Counted from the stretch's first letter, positions 42,055 through 54,120 are shown. The stretch is DNA of 64,000 nt from Albibacillus kandeliae (GCF_003116585.1 NZ_QEHM01000003.1:854916-918915), one strand, 5' to 3'. The notes: generated from the sequence alone by a model not told the origin. Numbers and translations are program-made.

Positions 42055-42229
42055 CGCGTCCAGCCGGTTGGGAGCAACTGCGGTGCCGATGCGCCATAGC
42101 TTTGCTTCGCTGGCGGGCGTTCCTCTTGACGCATCTCCCTTTCCGGCCGAGAAACGCAGGAAAACACCTTGTGCTGCGGGAACAAACGGGTAACTTGCCC
42201 TTCCCGGCCCTTGCGAAGGATCGAAGACT

Positions 42230-43348
42230 ATGAAGATCAGCATCGAACGCGGCGCCCTGCTCAAGGCGGTCGCACAGGCTCAATCGGTCGTGGAGCGCCG
42301 CAATACGATCCCGATCCTGGCCAACGTGCTGATCGAGGCCGAGGGCAACACCGTCCAGTTCCGCGCCACCGACCTCGATATCGAGGTCGTGGACAAGGCA
42401 CCGGCCCAGGTTGAACGCGCCGGATCCACCACTGTCGCGGCCACCACGCTGCACGAGATCGTGCGCAAGCTGCCGGATGGCTCGCTCGTTACCCTGACCG
42501 CCGACAGCGCCGCCGGACGTCTCTCGGTTGAGGCCGGTCGCTCGAGCTTTTCGCTCGCGACTCTGCCCAAGGAAGATTTCCCGGTCATGGCCTCGTCGGA
42601 ATACGAGTCGAACTTCTCGGCCAAGGCCAGCGACCTGCGCCGCCTGTTCGACAAGTCGAAGTTCGCCATCTCGACCGAGGAAACCCGCTATTACCTGAAC
42701 GGCGTCTACATGCACGTGTCCGACAGCGAGGACGGCCGCGTCCTGCGCTGCGTCGCGACCGACGGCCACCGCCTCGCCCGCATCGACGCACCGCTGCCCG
42801 AGGGCGCGGAGGCGATGCCGGGCGTGATCGTGCCGCGCAAGACCGTGGGCGAACTGCGCAAGCTGCTGGAAGACGACGACATGGCCATCGCCGTGTCGGT
42901 CAGCGAGACCAAGGTGCGCTTTGCCACCCCCGACATCACGCTGACCTCCAAGGTCATCGACGGAACCTTCCCCGACTACACCCGGGTGATTCCGCAGGGC
43001 AACACCCGCCGCCTCGAGGTGGATGCCAGCGAATTCGCGCAGGCCGTGGACCGGGTCGCCACCGTGTCGTCCGAGCGCTCGCGCGCGGTCAAGCTGCAGC
43101 TCGACGAGGACCGTCTCGTTCTTTCGGTCAATGCGCCGGACAGCGGTGCCGCCGAAGAGGAACTCGCCGTGGCCTATGGCGACGAGCGGCTCGAGATCGG
43201 CTTCAACGCCAAGTACCTGCTGGAGATCGCCAGCCAGGTGGATCGCGAGAACGCGGTTTTCATGTTCAACTCGGCAGGTGACCCGACGCTGATGCGCGAG
43301 GGCAACGACCAGACCGCGGTCTATGTCGTCATGCCGATGCGCGTGTAA
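42230..43348 (+). CDS. dnaN: DNA polymerase III sliding clamp (beta subunit), 372 aa
   Basis: Three repeated clamp domains of about 120 residues encircle DNA and hold the replicative polymerase. Recognisable segments are MKISIERGALLKAVAQAQSV, RRNTIPILANVLIEA, TRYYLNGVYMH, RCVATDGHRLARID and the C-terminal TAVYVVMPMRV. Full family length. The 222-base gap from dnaA has room for its own promoter. Confidence 0.97.
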   Translation: MKISIERGALLKAVAQAQSVVERRNTIPILANVLIEAEGNTVQFRATDLDIEVVDKAPAQVERAGSTTVAATTLHEIVRKLPDGSLVTLTADSAAGRLSVEAGRSSFSLATLPKEDFPVMASSEYESNFSAKASDLRRLFDKSKFAISTEETRYYLNGVYMHVSDSEDGRVLRCVATDGHRLARIDAPLPEGAEAMPGVIVPRKTVGELRKLLEDDDMAIAVSVSETKVRFATPDITLTSKVIDGTFPDYTRVIPQGNTRRLEVDASEFAQAVDRVATVSSERSRAVKLQLDEDRLVLSVNAPDSGAAEEELAVAYGDERLEIGFNAKYLLEIASQVDRENAVFMFNSAGDPTLMREGNDQTAVYVVMPMRV

Positions 43349-43363
43349 ATCGACTGCGTCGAT

Positions 43364-43396
43364 GCCTTCGGCGAGAGTATTTTCGAAGAAAAGAAG
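43364..43396 (+). repeat. Short intergenic motif, copy 2
   Basis: GCCTTCGGCGAGAGTATTT followed by TCGAAGAAAAGAAG lies in the 60-base dnaN-recF gap. The 19-base core is identical to that at 9426-9444, 34 kb away in an unrelated operon. Confidence 0.6.
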
Positions 43397-43408
43397 ACAG
43401 GGGCCGGT

Positions 43409-44515
43409 TTGCTTGCACTGACGCAGCTGACCCTGTCGCATTTCCGCAGTCACAAGGTGGCGCGGATCGAAACCGACGCCCGGCCCGTGGCGATCTGGGG
43501 GCCGAACGGCGCGGGCAAGACCAACATCCTCGAAGCGGTTTCGCTGTTTTCGCCAGGGCGCGGATTGCGCCGGTCGAGCGCGGAAGAGATGGCGCGGCGG
43601 CCGGAATCGGTGGGATGGAAGCTTGCCGCCGTGATCGCCTCGCTGGGGCGGATGCACGAAGTCGAGACCTGGTCGGATGGCGGCGCGGCGCGGCAGGTGA
43701 AGATCGACGGAAAACCCGCAGGTCAGGTGGCGCTCGGGCGGATCGCGCGGGTGCTGTGGCTGATCCCGGCGATGGACCGGCTGTGGATCGAGGGCGCGGA
43801 CGGGCGGCGTCGGTTCCTCGACCGCATGGTGATGAGCTTTGAACCGGCCCATGCCGATGCAACGCTGGCTTACGAGAAGGCGATGCGCGAGCGCAACCGG
43901 CTGCTGAAGGACCAGGTGCGCGATGCGCACTGGTACGCCGCGCTGGAGCGGCAGATGGCGGAATCGGGTCATATGATCGACCGCGCCCGGCGCGAGGCGC
44001 TTGAGGAACTGGCGGGCGCGCAGGAGGGGGCGGAGACGGCCTTTCCCGCCGCCACGCTGGAACTGGTACAGAGCGAGGGCGAGATGCCCGACACCGAGAC
44101 GGACCTGCGCGAAGCGCTGGCCGAAAGCCGCTTTCGCGACATGGCGGCCGGACGGTCGCTGGTGGGGCCGCATCGTACCGACCTCTACGGGGTCTACGCG
44201 GCCAAGGGCGTGCCCGCCAAGGACTGTTCCACTGGCGAGCAGAAGGCGTTGCTGGTCTCGCTGATCCTGGCCAACGCACGGGCGCTGGCCGCGCGCATAG
44301 GGGCGCCGCCGCTGCTGCTGCTGGATGAGGTCTCGGCTCATCTGGACGCCGGGCGCCGCGCTGCGCTCTATGACGAGATCTGTGCGCTTGGCGCGCAGGC
44401 CTGGATGACGGGGACCGGGCCGGAGCTTTTCGGGGAACTGGGCGCGCGGGCGCAATACCTCGAGGTGACCGAGACCGGCGGCGAGAGCCGCGTCGAACGA
44501 AAGGATGCCGCATGA
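43409..44515 (+). CDS. recF: DNA replication and repair protein RecF, 368 aa
   Basis: An SMC-like ATPase that loads RecA at single-strand gaps. Walker A GPNGAGKTN at 31-39, the family motif GADGRRRFLDRMV, signature CSTGEQKALL and Walker B PLLLLDEVSAHLD are all present. The TTG start (43409) gives the expected N-terminus LALTQLTLSHFRS. It overlaps the next gene by four bases (ATGA). Confidence 0.94.
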   Translation: MLALTQLTLSHFRSHKVARIETDARPVAIWGPNGAGKTNILEAVSLFSPGRGLRRSSAEEMARRPESVGWKLAAVIASLGRMHEVETWSDGGAARQVKIDGKPAGQVALGRIARVLWLIPAMDRLWIEGADGRRRFLDRMVMSFEPAHADATLAYEKAMRERNRLLKDQVRDAHWYAALERQMAESGHMIDRARREALEELAGAQEGAETAFPAATLELVQSEGEMPDTETDLREALAESRFRDMAAGRSLVGPHRTDLYGVYAAKGVPAKDCSTGEQKALLVSLILANARALAARIGAPPLLLLDEVSAHLDAGRRAALYDEICALGAQAWMTGTGPELFGELGARAQYLEVTETGGESRVERKDAA

Positions 44516-44943
44516 CACCGCAACGGGTTACCCTGATCACGCTTGGCGTCGCGAACCTGGATCGTGCCAAGGATTTCTACGGCGCTCTCGGCTGGTCTCC
44601 GGCGCAGGAGCAGGAGGGTGTCGCCTTCTACCAGATGAATGGCCTTGCGCTCGGCCTGTTCGGGCGGGCGGCGCTCGCCGAGGACCAGGGGCGGGCCGGG
44701 GCGGAGCTCGGAACAGGGGCCATCACGCTGGCGCAGAACTTTGCCACCATCGAAGAGGTCGACGCGGCCTTCGCGGCGGCGCTGGCGGCCGGGGCCACGG
44801 TACTGAAGCGCCCCGAAAAGGTGTTCTGGGGCGGGTACTCCGGCTACTACGCCGACCCCGACGGCCATGTCTGGGAACTGGCGATGAACCCCTTCTGGCC
44901 TCTTGCCGAGGACGGCTCGCTGACGCTGCCCGACGCTTCATGA
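44512..44943 (+). CDS. VOC (glyoxalase/bleomycin-resistance fold) protein, 143 aa
   Basis: Two beta-alpha-beta-beta-beta modules: VTLITLGVANLDRAKDFYGAL at the start and GGYSGYYADPDGHVWELAMNP at the end, the usual VOC metal-ligand pattern (Glu in WELA). It is coupled to recF and to the LysE gene by ATGA overlaps, so it is a passenger in the replication operon. Function unknown; family members act on small toxic metabolites or antibiotics. Confidence 0.85.
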   Translation: MTPQRVTLITLGVANLDRAKDFYGALGWSPAQEQEGVAFYQMNGLALGLFGRAALAEDQGRAGAELGTGAITLAQNFATIEEVDAAFAAALAAGATVLKRPEKVFWGGYSGYYADPDGHVWELAMNPFWPLAEDGSLTLPDAS

Positions 44944-45557
44944 CCATCACCGCCGGCGACTTGCTCCTCTATGCCGGGGCGCTGCTGATCCTGTTCCTCA
45001 CCCCGGGGCCGGTCTGGCTCGCCATCATGGCGCGGTCGATCAGCGGCGGGTTCCAGGCCGCATGGCCGCTGGCCTTTGGCGTCGCGGTCGGCGACATCGT
45101 CTGGCCCTTCATCGCCGTGATCGGCGTCTCGTGGCTGGTGCAGGAGGTCTCGGGCTTCATGACCATCATGCGCTGGGTGGCGAGCCTGATCTTTCTCTGG
45201 ATGGGCTGGACGCTGGTGCGCAGTTCCGGCCAGATCGCCGCCAACAGCCGGCTGACGCGCCCCGGCAAGGCCGCCGGTTTCGCCGCCGGGGTGGCCGCGA
45301 TCCTCGCCAACCCCAAGGCGATCCTCTTCTACATGGGCGTCCTGCCGGGCTTCTTCGATCTGCAGTCGGTCGGGGCGCCCGACATCGTCGCCATCTGCAC
45401 GTTGTCCTTCGCGATCCCGCTGGTCGGCAACCTCGGTTTCGCGGCCTTCATCGGCCGTGTCAGGAGTTTCGTCAGCTCTCCGGCGGCGATCCGCAGGCTC
45501 AATCGCGGGGCCGGGGCGCTGCTGATGCTGGTCGGTCTGGTGATCCCCTTCACCTGA
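44940..45557 (+). CDS. LysE/RhtB family amino-acid exporter, 205 aa
   Basis: A six-helix inner-membrane exporter. Family signatures are FLTPGPVWLAIMARSISGG near the N-terminus, FLWMGWTLVRSS, and the AILANPKAILFYMGVLPGFF segment. Hydrophobic segments span most of the protein. The ATG overlaps the VOC stop. The exported amino acid cannot be predicted. Confidence 0.88.
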   Translation: MTITAGDLLLYAGALLILFLTPGPVWLAIMARSISGGFQAAWPLAFGVAVGDIVWPFIAVIGVSWLVQEVSGFMTIMRWVASLIFLWMGWTLVRSSGQIAANSRLTRPGKAAGFAAGVAAILANPKAILFYMGVLPGFFDLQSVGAPDIVAICTLSFAIPLVGNLGFAAFIGRVRSFVSSPAAIRRLNRGAGALLMLVGLVIPFT

Positions 45558-45622
45558 CACAAAATCTGGGGGATTCGCGTGACATTCCCCCCTACGGCCA
45601 GTATAAAATCACAAAAAGATAA

Positions 45623-48052
<2,430 letters not shown>

Positions 48053-48070
48053 TTCCCACCTGGAGACCCC

Positions 48071-49864
48071 ATGGCCGCTTTCACTACACGTCCCGAGATC
48101 ACGGGCACCTTTGGGGTCGTGACCTCGACGCATTGGCTGGCCTCGGCCGTGGGCTTCGGCCTGCTGGAAAAGGGCGGCAACGCCTTTGATGCGGCGGTGG
48201 CGATGGGGCTTGTGTTGCAGGTGGTCGAGCCTCACCTGAACGGGCCCGGGGGCGAGGTGCCCGCGCTGATCTACTCGGCGCGGGAGGATGCGGTCAGCGT
48301 GCTCTGCGGTCAGGGCGCCGCCCCGCAGGGCGCGACCATCGCGCACTACCGCAACGAAGGGCTGGACCTGATCCCCGGCTCGGGGCTGCTGGCCACGGTC
48401 ATCCCGGGGGCCTTCGATGCGTGGATGCTGATGCTGCGCGATCACGGCACGATGTCGCTGCGCGAGGTGCTGGAGCCGGCGATCTACTACGCGCGGCACG
48501 GTCATCCGGTGCTGGAGCGTGTTTCGCAGGCGATCGAGGGGCTGGCGGATCTGTTCCGTACCGAGTGGACCAGCTCCGCCGAGACATGGATGCCGGGCGG
48601 CAATGTCCCGGTCGCCGGCGCCCTGTTTCGCAATCCTGTCCTTGCCGATACCTGGGACAAGGTGCTGACCGAGGCCGAGACTGTCAGTGGGCGCGAGGCG
48701 CAGGTGGAGAAGGCGCGCGAGACCTTCTACCGGGGGTTCGTGGCCGAACGTATCGGCGCCTACCTTGAAAGCGCCTGCGTCATGGACGGCACCGGAGAGC
48801 GGCGCAAGGGTGTGTTGAGCGCCGACGACATGGCGGGCTGGCAGGCCAATTGGGAAGCACCACTGCGCGGCGACTACGGCGACTGGACGGTCTGCAAGAC
48901 CGGGCCGTGGGGGCAGGGCCCGGTCCTACTCCAATCGCTCAAGATACTGGAACACAGCGGTATTTCCGACATGCCGCCGCTGGGTGCCGACTTTGTCCAC
49001 ACCACGGTCGAGGCGATGAAGCTGGCCTATGCCGACCGCGACGCCTATTACGGCGATCCCGATTTCTTCGATGTTCCGATGCAGCAGTTGCTGTCCGAGG
49101 ACTATGCCAGAGCGCGCGCGGGCCTTATCGGTGAAAACGCCTCGCTCGACCAGCGTCCAGGCCGGATCGCCGGGTTGCAACACCTTGCCGAAGCTGCCGT
49201 GGCGCAGGCGGGGGCAGAGACCGCCGTGCTGGTCGGGGCGGATGCGGGGGAGCCGACCATGGCGCACCTTGCCAACCGCAAGGGCGATACCGTGCACCTC
49301 GACGTGATCGACCGCTGGGGCAACATGGTCTCGGCGACGCCATCGGGTGGCTGGCTGCAGTCCTCCCCGATCATTCCCGGCCTTGGGTTCGCTCTGAACT
49401 CGCGCGCGCAGATGTTCTGGCTGGACGAAGGGCTGCCAACCAGCCTCGGCCCGGGACGCCGCCCGCGTACCACCCTGACACCTTCGCTGGCGCTGCACGA
49501 AGGTCGCCCGAACCTCGTCTTCGGCACTCCGGGGGGCGACCAGCAGGACCAGTGGCAGCTCATCTTCTTCCTGCGGCTGGTGCATGGTGGCGGCAACATG
49601 CAGGAGGTCATTGACGGCCCCCTGTTCCACTCGATGCATTTCACCGGCTCCTTCTACCCCCGTCGCGCGATGCCGGGGCGCATGATGATCGAACCCGCCG
49701 CGGGCGAGGGGGTGATTGCCGAGTTGCGCCGCCGCGGGCACGAGGTCGAGGTTGCCGCGCCCTGGTCCGTCGGACGTCTGACTGCCGCGGCGCGCGATGC
49801 GGATGGCCTCTTACGAGCCGCAGCCACGCCACGCCTGATGCAGGCCTATGCGGTGGGGCGCTGA
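48071..49864 (+). CDS. Gamma-glutamyltransferase family protein, 597 aa
   Basis: An N-terminal-nucleophile hydrolase made as a proenzyme. The N-terminal part has KGGNAFDAAVAMGLVLQVVEPH and GPGGEVPAL; the predicted autocleavage nucleophile is Thr407 in KGDTVHLDVIDRWGNMVS, where canonical enzymes have TTH; GPGRRPRTTLTPSL and the C-terminal small subunit are intact. No signal peptide, so it is likely cytosolic, like the YwrD branch. The motif before Thr407 (GD) differs from classical enzymes, so substrate may not be glutathione. It precedes a PfkB kinase and a polyamine importer. Confidence 0.85.
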   Translation: MAAFTTRPEITGTFGVVTSTHWLASAVGFGLLEKGGNAFDAAVAMGLVLQVVEPHLNGPGGEVPALIYSAREDAVSVLCGQGAAPQGATIAHYRNEGLDLIPGSGLLATVIPGAFDAWMLMLRDHGTMSLREVLEPAIYYARHGHPVLERVSQAIEGLADLFRTEWTSSAETWMPGGNVPVAGALFRNPVLADTWDKVLTEAETVSGREAQVEKARETFYRGFVAERIGAYLESACVMDGTGERRKGVLSADDMAGWQANWEAPLRGDYGDWTVCKTGPWGQGPVLLQSLKILEHSGISDMPPLGADFVHTTVEAMKLAYADRDAYYGDPDFFDVPMQQLLSEDYARARAGLIGENASLDQRPGRIAGLQHLAEAAVAQAGAETAVLVGADAGEPTMAHLANRKGDTVHLDVIDRWGNMVSATPSGGWLQSSPIIPGLGFALNSRAQMFWLDEGLPTSLGPGRRPRTTLTPSLALHEGRPNLVFGTPGGDQQDQWQLIFFLRLVHGGGNMQEVIDGPLFHSMHFTGSFYPRRAMPGRMMIEPAAGEGVIAELRRRGHEVEVAAPWSVGRLTAAARDADGLLRAAATPRLMQAYAVGR

Positions 49865-49947
49865 CTGCGGGCGTGACGGATCGCTTGCACCGACGGCGTC
49901 GCCTCGGGTAGCCCTGAGGCGGACGTAATTCCGGGAGGCTCAGGCAC

Positions 49948-50826
49948 ATGACCATACTGAACGTCGGGTCGATCAACTGGGACCGTGTTCTGCGCGTGCC
50001 TCGCTTCCCCGAACCGGGCGAGACGATGCAGGCCCTGTCGGTCACTGTCGGGCTGGGTGGCAAGGGGTTGAACCAGACCGTCGCGATCCATCGCGCCGGG
50101 GGCGCGGTGCGGCAGGTCGGTGCGATCGGCGCGGGTGACCATGCCATCGGGCCGGCGCTGGCGGCGCTTGCCATCGACGATACCTCGGTGGTCGCGGTGG
50201 AGAACGTCGAAACCGGCAGCGCGACGATCTTCGTGGACCAGAGCGGCGAGAACCTGATCGTGATCGATCCCGGCGCCAATGCCTGTGTTCCGGATGAGGC
50301 GGTCGCGGCCGCAGTGGCGGCCGCCCTTCCCGGCGACTGGCTGCTGTTCCAAAACGAGACCAACCAGTCGGCAACCTGTGCGCGCCTTGCCCGAAACCGG
50401 GGCATGAAGGTCGCCTATTCCGCCGCGCCCTTCGTGGCCGGGACCGTGGTGCCCCTGCTGGGCGATGTGGACCTGTTGTCGGTCAACGCGGTGGAGCTGG
50501 AACAATTGCGCGCCGCGCTGGGCGGAACCACGCTCCCGCCCGAACTGGCTCTGCTGGTGACCCGGGGGAGCGAAGGAGCGGAATACATCGCGGGTGGCGA
50601 AACCGTCGCGGTCGGGGCCCACCGGGTGCCGGTCGTGGACACCACCGGCGCGGGCGACGTGTTTCTCGGCGCCTTCCTTGCCGGGATCGACCGGGGCGAG
50701 CCGCCGCGCATCGCGATGGATTTCGCCAATGCCGCCGCTGCCCTGCAGGTGGGTCGCCCGGGTGCGACCGACGCGATTCCGACCGAAACCGAGATCCGGC
50801 GCTTCCTCGCGGCACACGCCCTCTGA
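49948..50826 (+). CDS. PfkB-family sugar kinase (ribokinase-like), 292 aa
   Basis: An ATP-dependent carbohydrate kinase. N-terminal substrate motif VGLGGKGLNQTVAIHRAGG, the NAVELEQL segment, and the signature DTTGAGDVFLGAF with catalytic Asp237. It is closest in style to ribokinase (ILNVGSINWDRVLRVPRFPEPGET), though the substrate is not fixed by sequence. GGGAGG precedes the ATG. It lies between the glutamyltransferase and the polyamine transporter genes. Confidence 0.88.
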   Translation: MTILNVGSINWDRVLRVPRFPEPGETMQALSVTVGLGGKGLNQTVAIHRAGGAVRQVGAIGAGDHAIGPALAALAIDDTSVVAVENVETGSATIFVDQSGENLIVIDPGANACVPDEAVAAAVAAALPGDWLLFQNETNQSATCARLARNRGMKVAYSAAPFVAGTVVPLLGDVDLLSVNAVELEQLRAALGGTTLPPELALLVTRGSEGAEYIAGGETVAVGAHRVPVVDTTGAGDVFLGAFLAGIDRGEPPRIAMDFANAAAALQVGRPGATDAIPTETEIRRFLAAHAL

Positions 50827-51015
50827 GCAGCAGTACTGACCGCCGCGCGTGGCCTTGCATGATTGCGGGCCCGCCTGTTCGCTTTTTTTCGTTTTTGGCG
50901 GATGTGCCGATAGACCGAAAGAAATTTGTGTACTAACACTTTCGCAGCGGCCTTGGTGGGGGATCAGACCGGCGACAAGGCGGCACGGGGTGCACCCATG
51001 AAACGGAGTGAGATC

Positions 51016-52089
51016 ATGACACCGAGAACCATCAAGGTTTCGATCACGGCGCTGAGTGTCGCGCTGATCGGATTCGCGCAACAGGCTGGCGCCGATACTC
51101 TGCGCCTGCTGACCTGGGGCGGCTACGCGCCCGAGAACGTCGTCGAGATGTTCGAGAAGGAAACCGGCCACACGGTCGAGGTGACCAAGTCGAACAACGA
51201 GGAAATGATCGCCAAGTTGCGCGCCACCGGCGGCGGCGGCTTCGACCTGATCCAGCCCAGCCAGGACCGCATCGCGGGTCCGCAGCTGGAGTTCGGTATC
51301 TACAAGCCGATCGACATCTCCAAGATCGACAAGTCGCTGTTCATCCCGTCGATGCTGGACGCCACGATGGCGAACACCACCGTTGACGGCGAGGTCTACG
51401 GCGTGCCGCACGTCTGGGGGACCTCGGGCCTCGTGGTCGACACCAAGAAGGCCGCCGACGTCAAGGACTACACCGACCTCTGCAATGCCGACGTGGCGGG
51501 CAAGGTCTCGTACCGCCTGAAGCGCCCGACGCTGATCGGCTTTGCCTATGCGATGGGCCTCGACCCTTTCGCGGCCTACGGCGACGAGGCGGCCTATACC
51601 GAGATCATGAACAAGGTCGAAGCCAAGCTGATCGAGTGCAAGCCGAACGTCAAAACCTACTGGGGCGGCGGTGACGAGCTGATGGGCCTGCTGCGCTCGG
51701 GCGAAGTGGTTGCCTCGATGGCATGGGACACCGGCGGCTGGAAGCTGAACGCCGACAACCCGGACATCACCTTCGTGGCACCGGCCTCCGGCGCACTGGG
51801 CTGGATCGACACCTTCGCTCTGCCCGCCAAGGGTCAGGCCGACGATGCCGCCTATGCCTGGATCAACTTCGTGATGAAGCCCGAGGTCGCCGCGCTGATC
51901 ACCGAGGCTGCCGGGAACTTCACCGCTTCCAAGGGCGCCGACGAGTTCGCCTCGGCCGAGCTGAAGGCCCAGTACCAAGCCTCCTTCCCGCCGGAAGCCG
52001 TGGACAACATCAAGTGGTATCCGCCGGTTCCGGCCGGGCTGGAAGCCATCGAAGGCGGTGTGCTGGATCGCGTGCAAGCGGCCCAGTAA
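51016..52089 (+). CDS. Spermidine/putrescine-type periplasmic binding protein, 357 aa
   Basis: The PotD-like solute receptor of the ABC importer encoded downstream. Signal peptide MTPRTIKVSITALSVALIGF with AxA site QAGAD; then LRLLTWGGYAPENVVEMFEK, GFDLIQPSQDRI, VWGTSGLVVDTKK, MAWDTGGWKL and WYPPVPAGLEAIEGGV. Start 51016 has GGAG eight bases upstream; an ATG at 50998 is the alternative. Family members bind polyamines or related linear amines; the exact ligand is not readable. Confidence 0.9.
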   Translation: MTPRTIKVSITALSVALIGFAQQAGADTLRLLTWGGYAPENVVEMFEKETGHTVEVTKSNNEEMIAKLRATGGGGFDLIQPSQDRIAGPQLEFGIYKPIDISKIDKSLFIPSMLDATMANTTVDGEVYGVPHVWGTSGLVVDTKKAADVKDYTDLCNADVAGKVSYRLKRPTLIGFAYAMGLDPFAAYGDEAAYTEIMNKVEAKLIECKPNVKTYWGGGDELMGLLRSGEVVASMAWDTGGWKLNADNPDITFVAPASGALGWIDTFALPAKGQADDAAYAWINFVMKPEVAALITEAAGNFTASKGADEFASAELKAQYQASFPPEAVDNIKWYPPVPAGLEAIEGGVLDRVQAAQ

Positions 52090-52158
52090 CCTCCTGATCT
52101 GACCGGGCGGCCCCTGCGATACGCGGGGGTCGCCGCCAAGACCCTGCCGGAGCGGACC

Positions 52159-53259
52159 ATGACCCCCGATCTCGAATGCGTCGACCTGATCCGGCGCTTT
52201 GGCGAAACAACCGCCGTCGATAATGTCTCGTTCGAGGTGCCGGCCGGTTCCTTCTTTTCCATTCTCGGCCCATCGGGCTGTGGCAAGACGACGATCATGC
52301 GCATGATCGCCGGTTTCCTTGACCCGACGAGCGGAGACATCCGCATCAAGGGCAAGTCGATGGCTGGCGTCGCGCCCAACAAGCGCCCGGTGAACATGGT
52401 GTTCCAGCACCTCGCGCTGTTCCCGATGATGAACATCGCCGACAACATCGGCTACGGCCTGCGCCGCAAGGGCATGGCCCGGGCCGAGATTGCCCGCAAG
52501 GTCGACGAGGCGCTGGAGCGCATCGGTCTGCCGGGTATCGGCAAGCGCAAGGTCGACGAACTCTCCGGTGGCCAGAAGCAGCGTGTCGCGATCGCCCGCT
52601 GCATGGTGATGGAGCCCGACGTTCTGCTGCTCGACGAACCGCTCGGCGCGCTTGACCTCAAGCTGCGCGAGCATATGAAGATCGAGCTCAAGGCGCTGCA
52701 GGCCGCGTTCGACACCACCTTCGTCTATATCACCCACGACCAGTCCGAGGCGCTGGTGATGTCCGACCAGATCGCCGTCATGAACAAGGGCGTTTTCGAA
52801 CAGGTCGGCACTGCCCGCGAACTCTACTACCGCCCCGAGAGCGCCTTCGTCGCTGGCTTTGTCGGCGATTCCAACCGCTGGCGGGGCCGTATCGAGCGGA
52901 TCGAGGGCGGCGAGATGGAGATGCGCACCGAGAGTGGCCTCTCCATGCGCGGCGCCCTGCATGGGCGGCAGCTGAGCGCGGGTGATACCGCCGATATCTT
53001 CGTCCGACCCGAGGCGATCCGGGTCGCGCGGTCAGAGACGGAACTGGCGAGTTTCGACAACCGCATTTCCGGCACGGTCTCCAGCCTGCTGTTCAACGGC
53101 GCGGCCAGCCGCGTCCTCGTGCAGGGCGGTGATGGCGGCGAGCAGATCGAGGTGACGCTGCCGCAGTCCGGCGAATACGCGACGCTGTCCAAGGGCGATC
53201 CCGTCCACATCGGCTGGTCGGGTGAACAGGGCAACTGCTTTCCGGCCGGGGCCGCCTGA
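52159..53259 (+). CDS. Polyamine-type ABC transporter ATP-binding protein, 366 aa
   Basis: The PotA-like cytosolic ATPase: Walker A GPSGCGKTT at 38-46, Q-loop VFQHLALFPMM, signature LSGGQKQRVAIARC, Walker B VLLLDEPLGALDLKL and switch ITHDQSEAL, followed by a C-terminal TOBE regulatory domain. It starts 69 bases after the binding-protein gene and its stop overlaps the first permease start (TGATG). Confidence 0.94.
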   Translation: MTPDLECVDLIRRFGETTAVDNVSFEVPAGSFFSILGPSGCGKTTIMRMIAGFLDPTSGDIRIKGKSMAGVAPNKRPVNMVFQHLALFPMMNIADNIGYGLRRKGMARAEIARKVDEALERIGLPGIGKRKVDELSGGQKQRVAIARCMVMEPDVLLLDEPLGALDLKLREHMKIELKALQAAFDTTFVYITHDQSEALVMSDQIAVMNKGVFEQVGTARELYYRPESAFVAGFVGDSNRWRGRIERIEGGEMEMRTESGLSMRGALHGRQLSAGDTADIFVRPEAIRVARSETELASFDNRISGTVSSLLFNGAASRVLVQGGDGGEQIEVTLPQSGEYATLSKGDPVHIGWSGEQGNCFPAGAA

Positions 53260-54116
53260 TGAAGGCCGAGGCGAAACTCGGGTTCGTCCTGCTGCTGACC
53301 CCGCTGCTGCTGTGGCTGGTGCTGCTGATCTTCATTCCGCACATCGACATGTTCCTGGTGTCGCTGCGCGAGCGCGTGGGCGTGGGCAAGTACGAGACCA
53401 GCCTCGCAAACTACCTGACCTTCTTCCGCGAGCCGCTCTATCTCTGGACCTTTCTGCGGACGGCAGTGATGTCGACCGTGGCCACCGCGATCACGCTACT
53501 GATCGCCTTCCCGGTCTCCTACTACATCGCCAAGATCGCCAAGGGCCGTATGCAGTCGGCCCTGTTCCTGCTGTGCCTGATCCCTTTCTACGTCTCCGAA
53601 CTTGTGCGCACCTTCGGCTGGATGATCCTGCTGCGTGAAACCGGGCTGGTCTCGAACCTGCTGCAATGGAGCGGCCTCGTGGATCAGCCGGTAGAGATGC
53701 TCTACAACGACGCGGCCATCATGGTCGGGCTGGTCTATACCTCGATGCTGTTCATGGTGGTGCCGCTGGTCACGACGCTGGAAAGCCTCGACGACAGCGT
53801 GATCGAGGCAGGTTACGACCTTGGCGGCAACGCCTTCAGCGTGATGCGCGAGATCGTCATTCCGCACGCCGCGCCCGGCATCGTCTCGGGCTGCATCGTG
53901 GTCTTCATGCTCAGCCTGGGCAATTACCTCACCCCTACCATGCTCGGCGGCAAGGACAGCCTCTGGTTCACCCAGCTGATCTATTCGCAGTTCATCGTGC
54001 GCTTCAATTGGGAGCTTGGCGCCGCCTTCGGGTTCATGCTGCTGTTCCTGTCGTCGGTCATCGTCTGGGGCATGTTGCGCCTGACCGGCCAGACCCTCGA
54101 AAAGACGATGGGGTAG
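53259..54116 (+). CDS. Polyamine-type ABC transporter permease, first (PotB-like), 285 aa
   Basis: An inner-membrane permease with about six helices. The ATPase-contact EAA loop is AGYDLGGNAFSVMREIVIPH. The N-terminal helix (FVLLLTPLLLWLVLLIFIPH) and the GNYLTPTMLGGKDSLW segment are PotB-like. It pairs with the next permease to form the channel. Confidence 0.93.
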   Translation: MKAEAKLGFVLLLTPLLLWLVLLIFIPHIDMFLVSLRERVGVGKYETSLANYLTFFREPLYLWTFLRTAVMSTVATAITLLIAFPVSYYIAKIAKGRMQSALFLLCLIPFYVSELVRTFGWMILLRETGLVSNLLQWSGLVDQPVEMLYNDAAIMVGLVYTSMLFMVVPLVTTLESLDDSVIEAGYDLGGNAFSVMREIVIPHAAPGIVSGCIVVFMLSLGNYLTPTMLGGKDSLWFTQLIYSQFIVRFNWELGAAFGFMLLFLSSVIVWGMLRLTGQTLEKTMG

Positions 54117-54120
54117 GCCG

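Noticed and set aside
40133-42229. Possible chromosomal origin next to dnaA
   Set aside because: No near match to the DnaA box and no AT-rich unwinding repeat seen in the dnaA leader or in the dnaA-dnaN gap; one TGTGAATCC is too weak.
41153-44518. Very long open frame (over 1100 codons) antisense to dnaA, dnaN and recF
   Set aside because: It runs opposite to three essential, motif-complete genes and has the Arg/His/Gly-rich composition of a GC-rich shadow frame, with no domain or Shine-Dalgarno.
50860-50895. Terminator after the PfkB gene (GCGGGCCCGC followed by a T-run)
   Set aside because: The palindrome has no loop, and the T-run starts about nine bases later; too weak to call.
49846-52962. 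Open frame of about 1000 codons antisense to the PfkB kinase and polyamine binding-protein genes
   Set aside because: Composition and lack of motifs mark it as a shadow of real genes; the opposite strand encodes complete enzymes.
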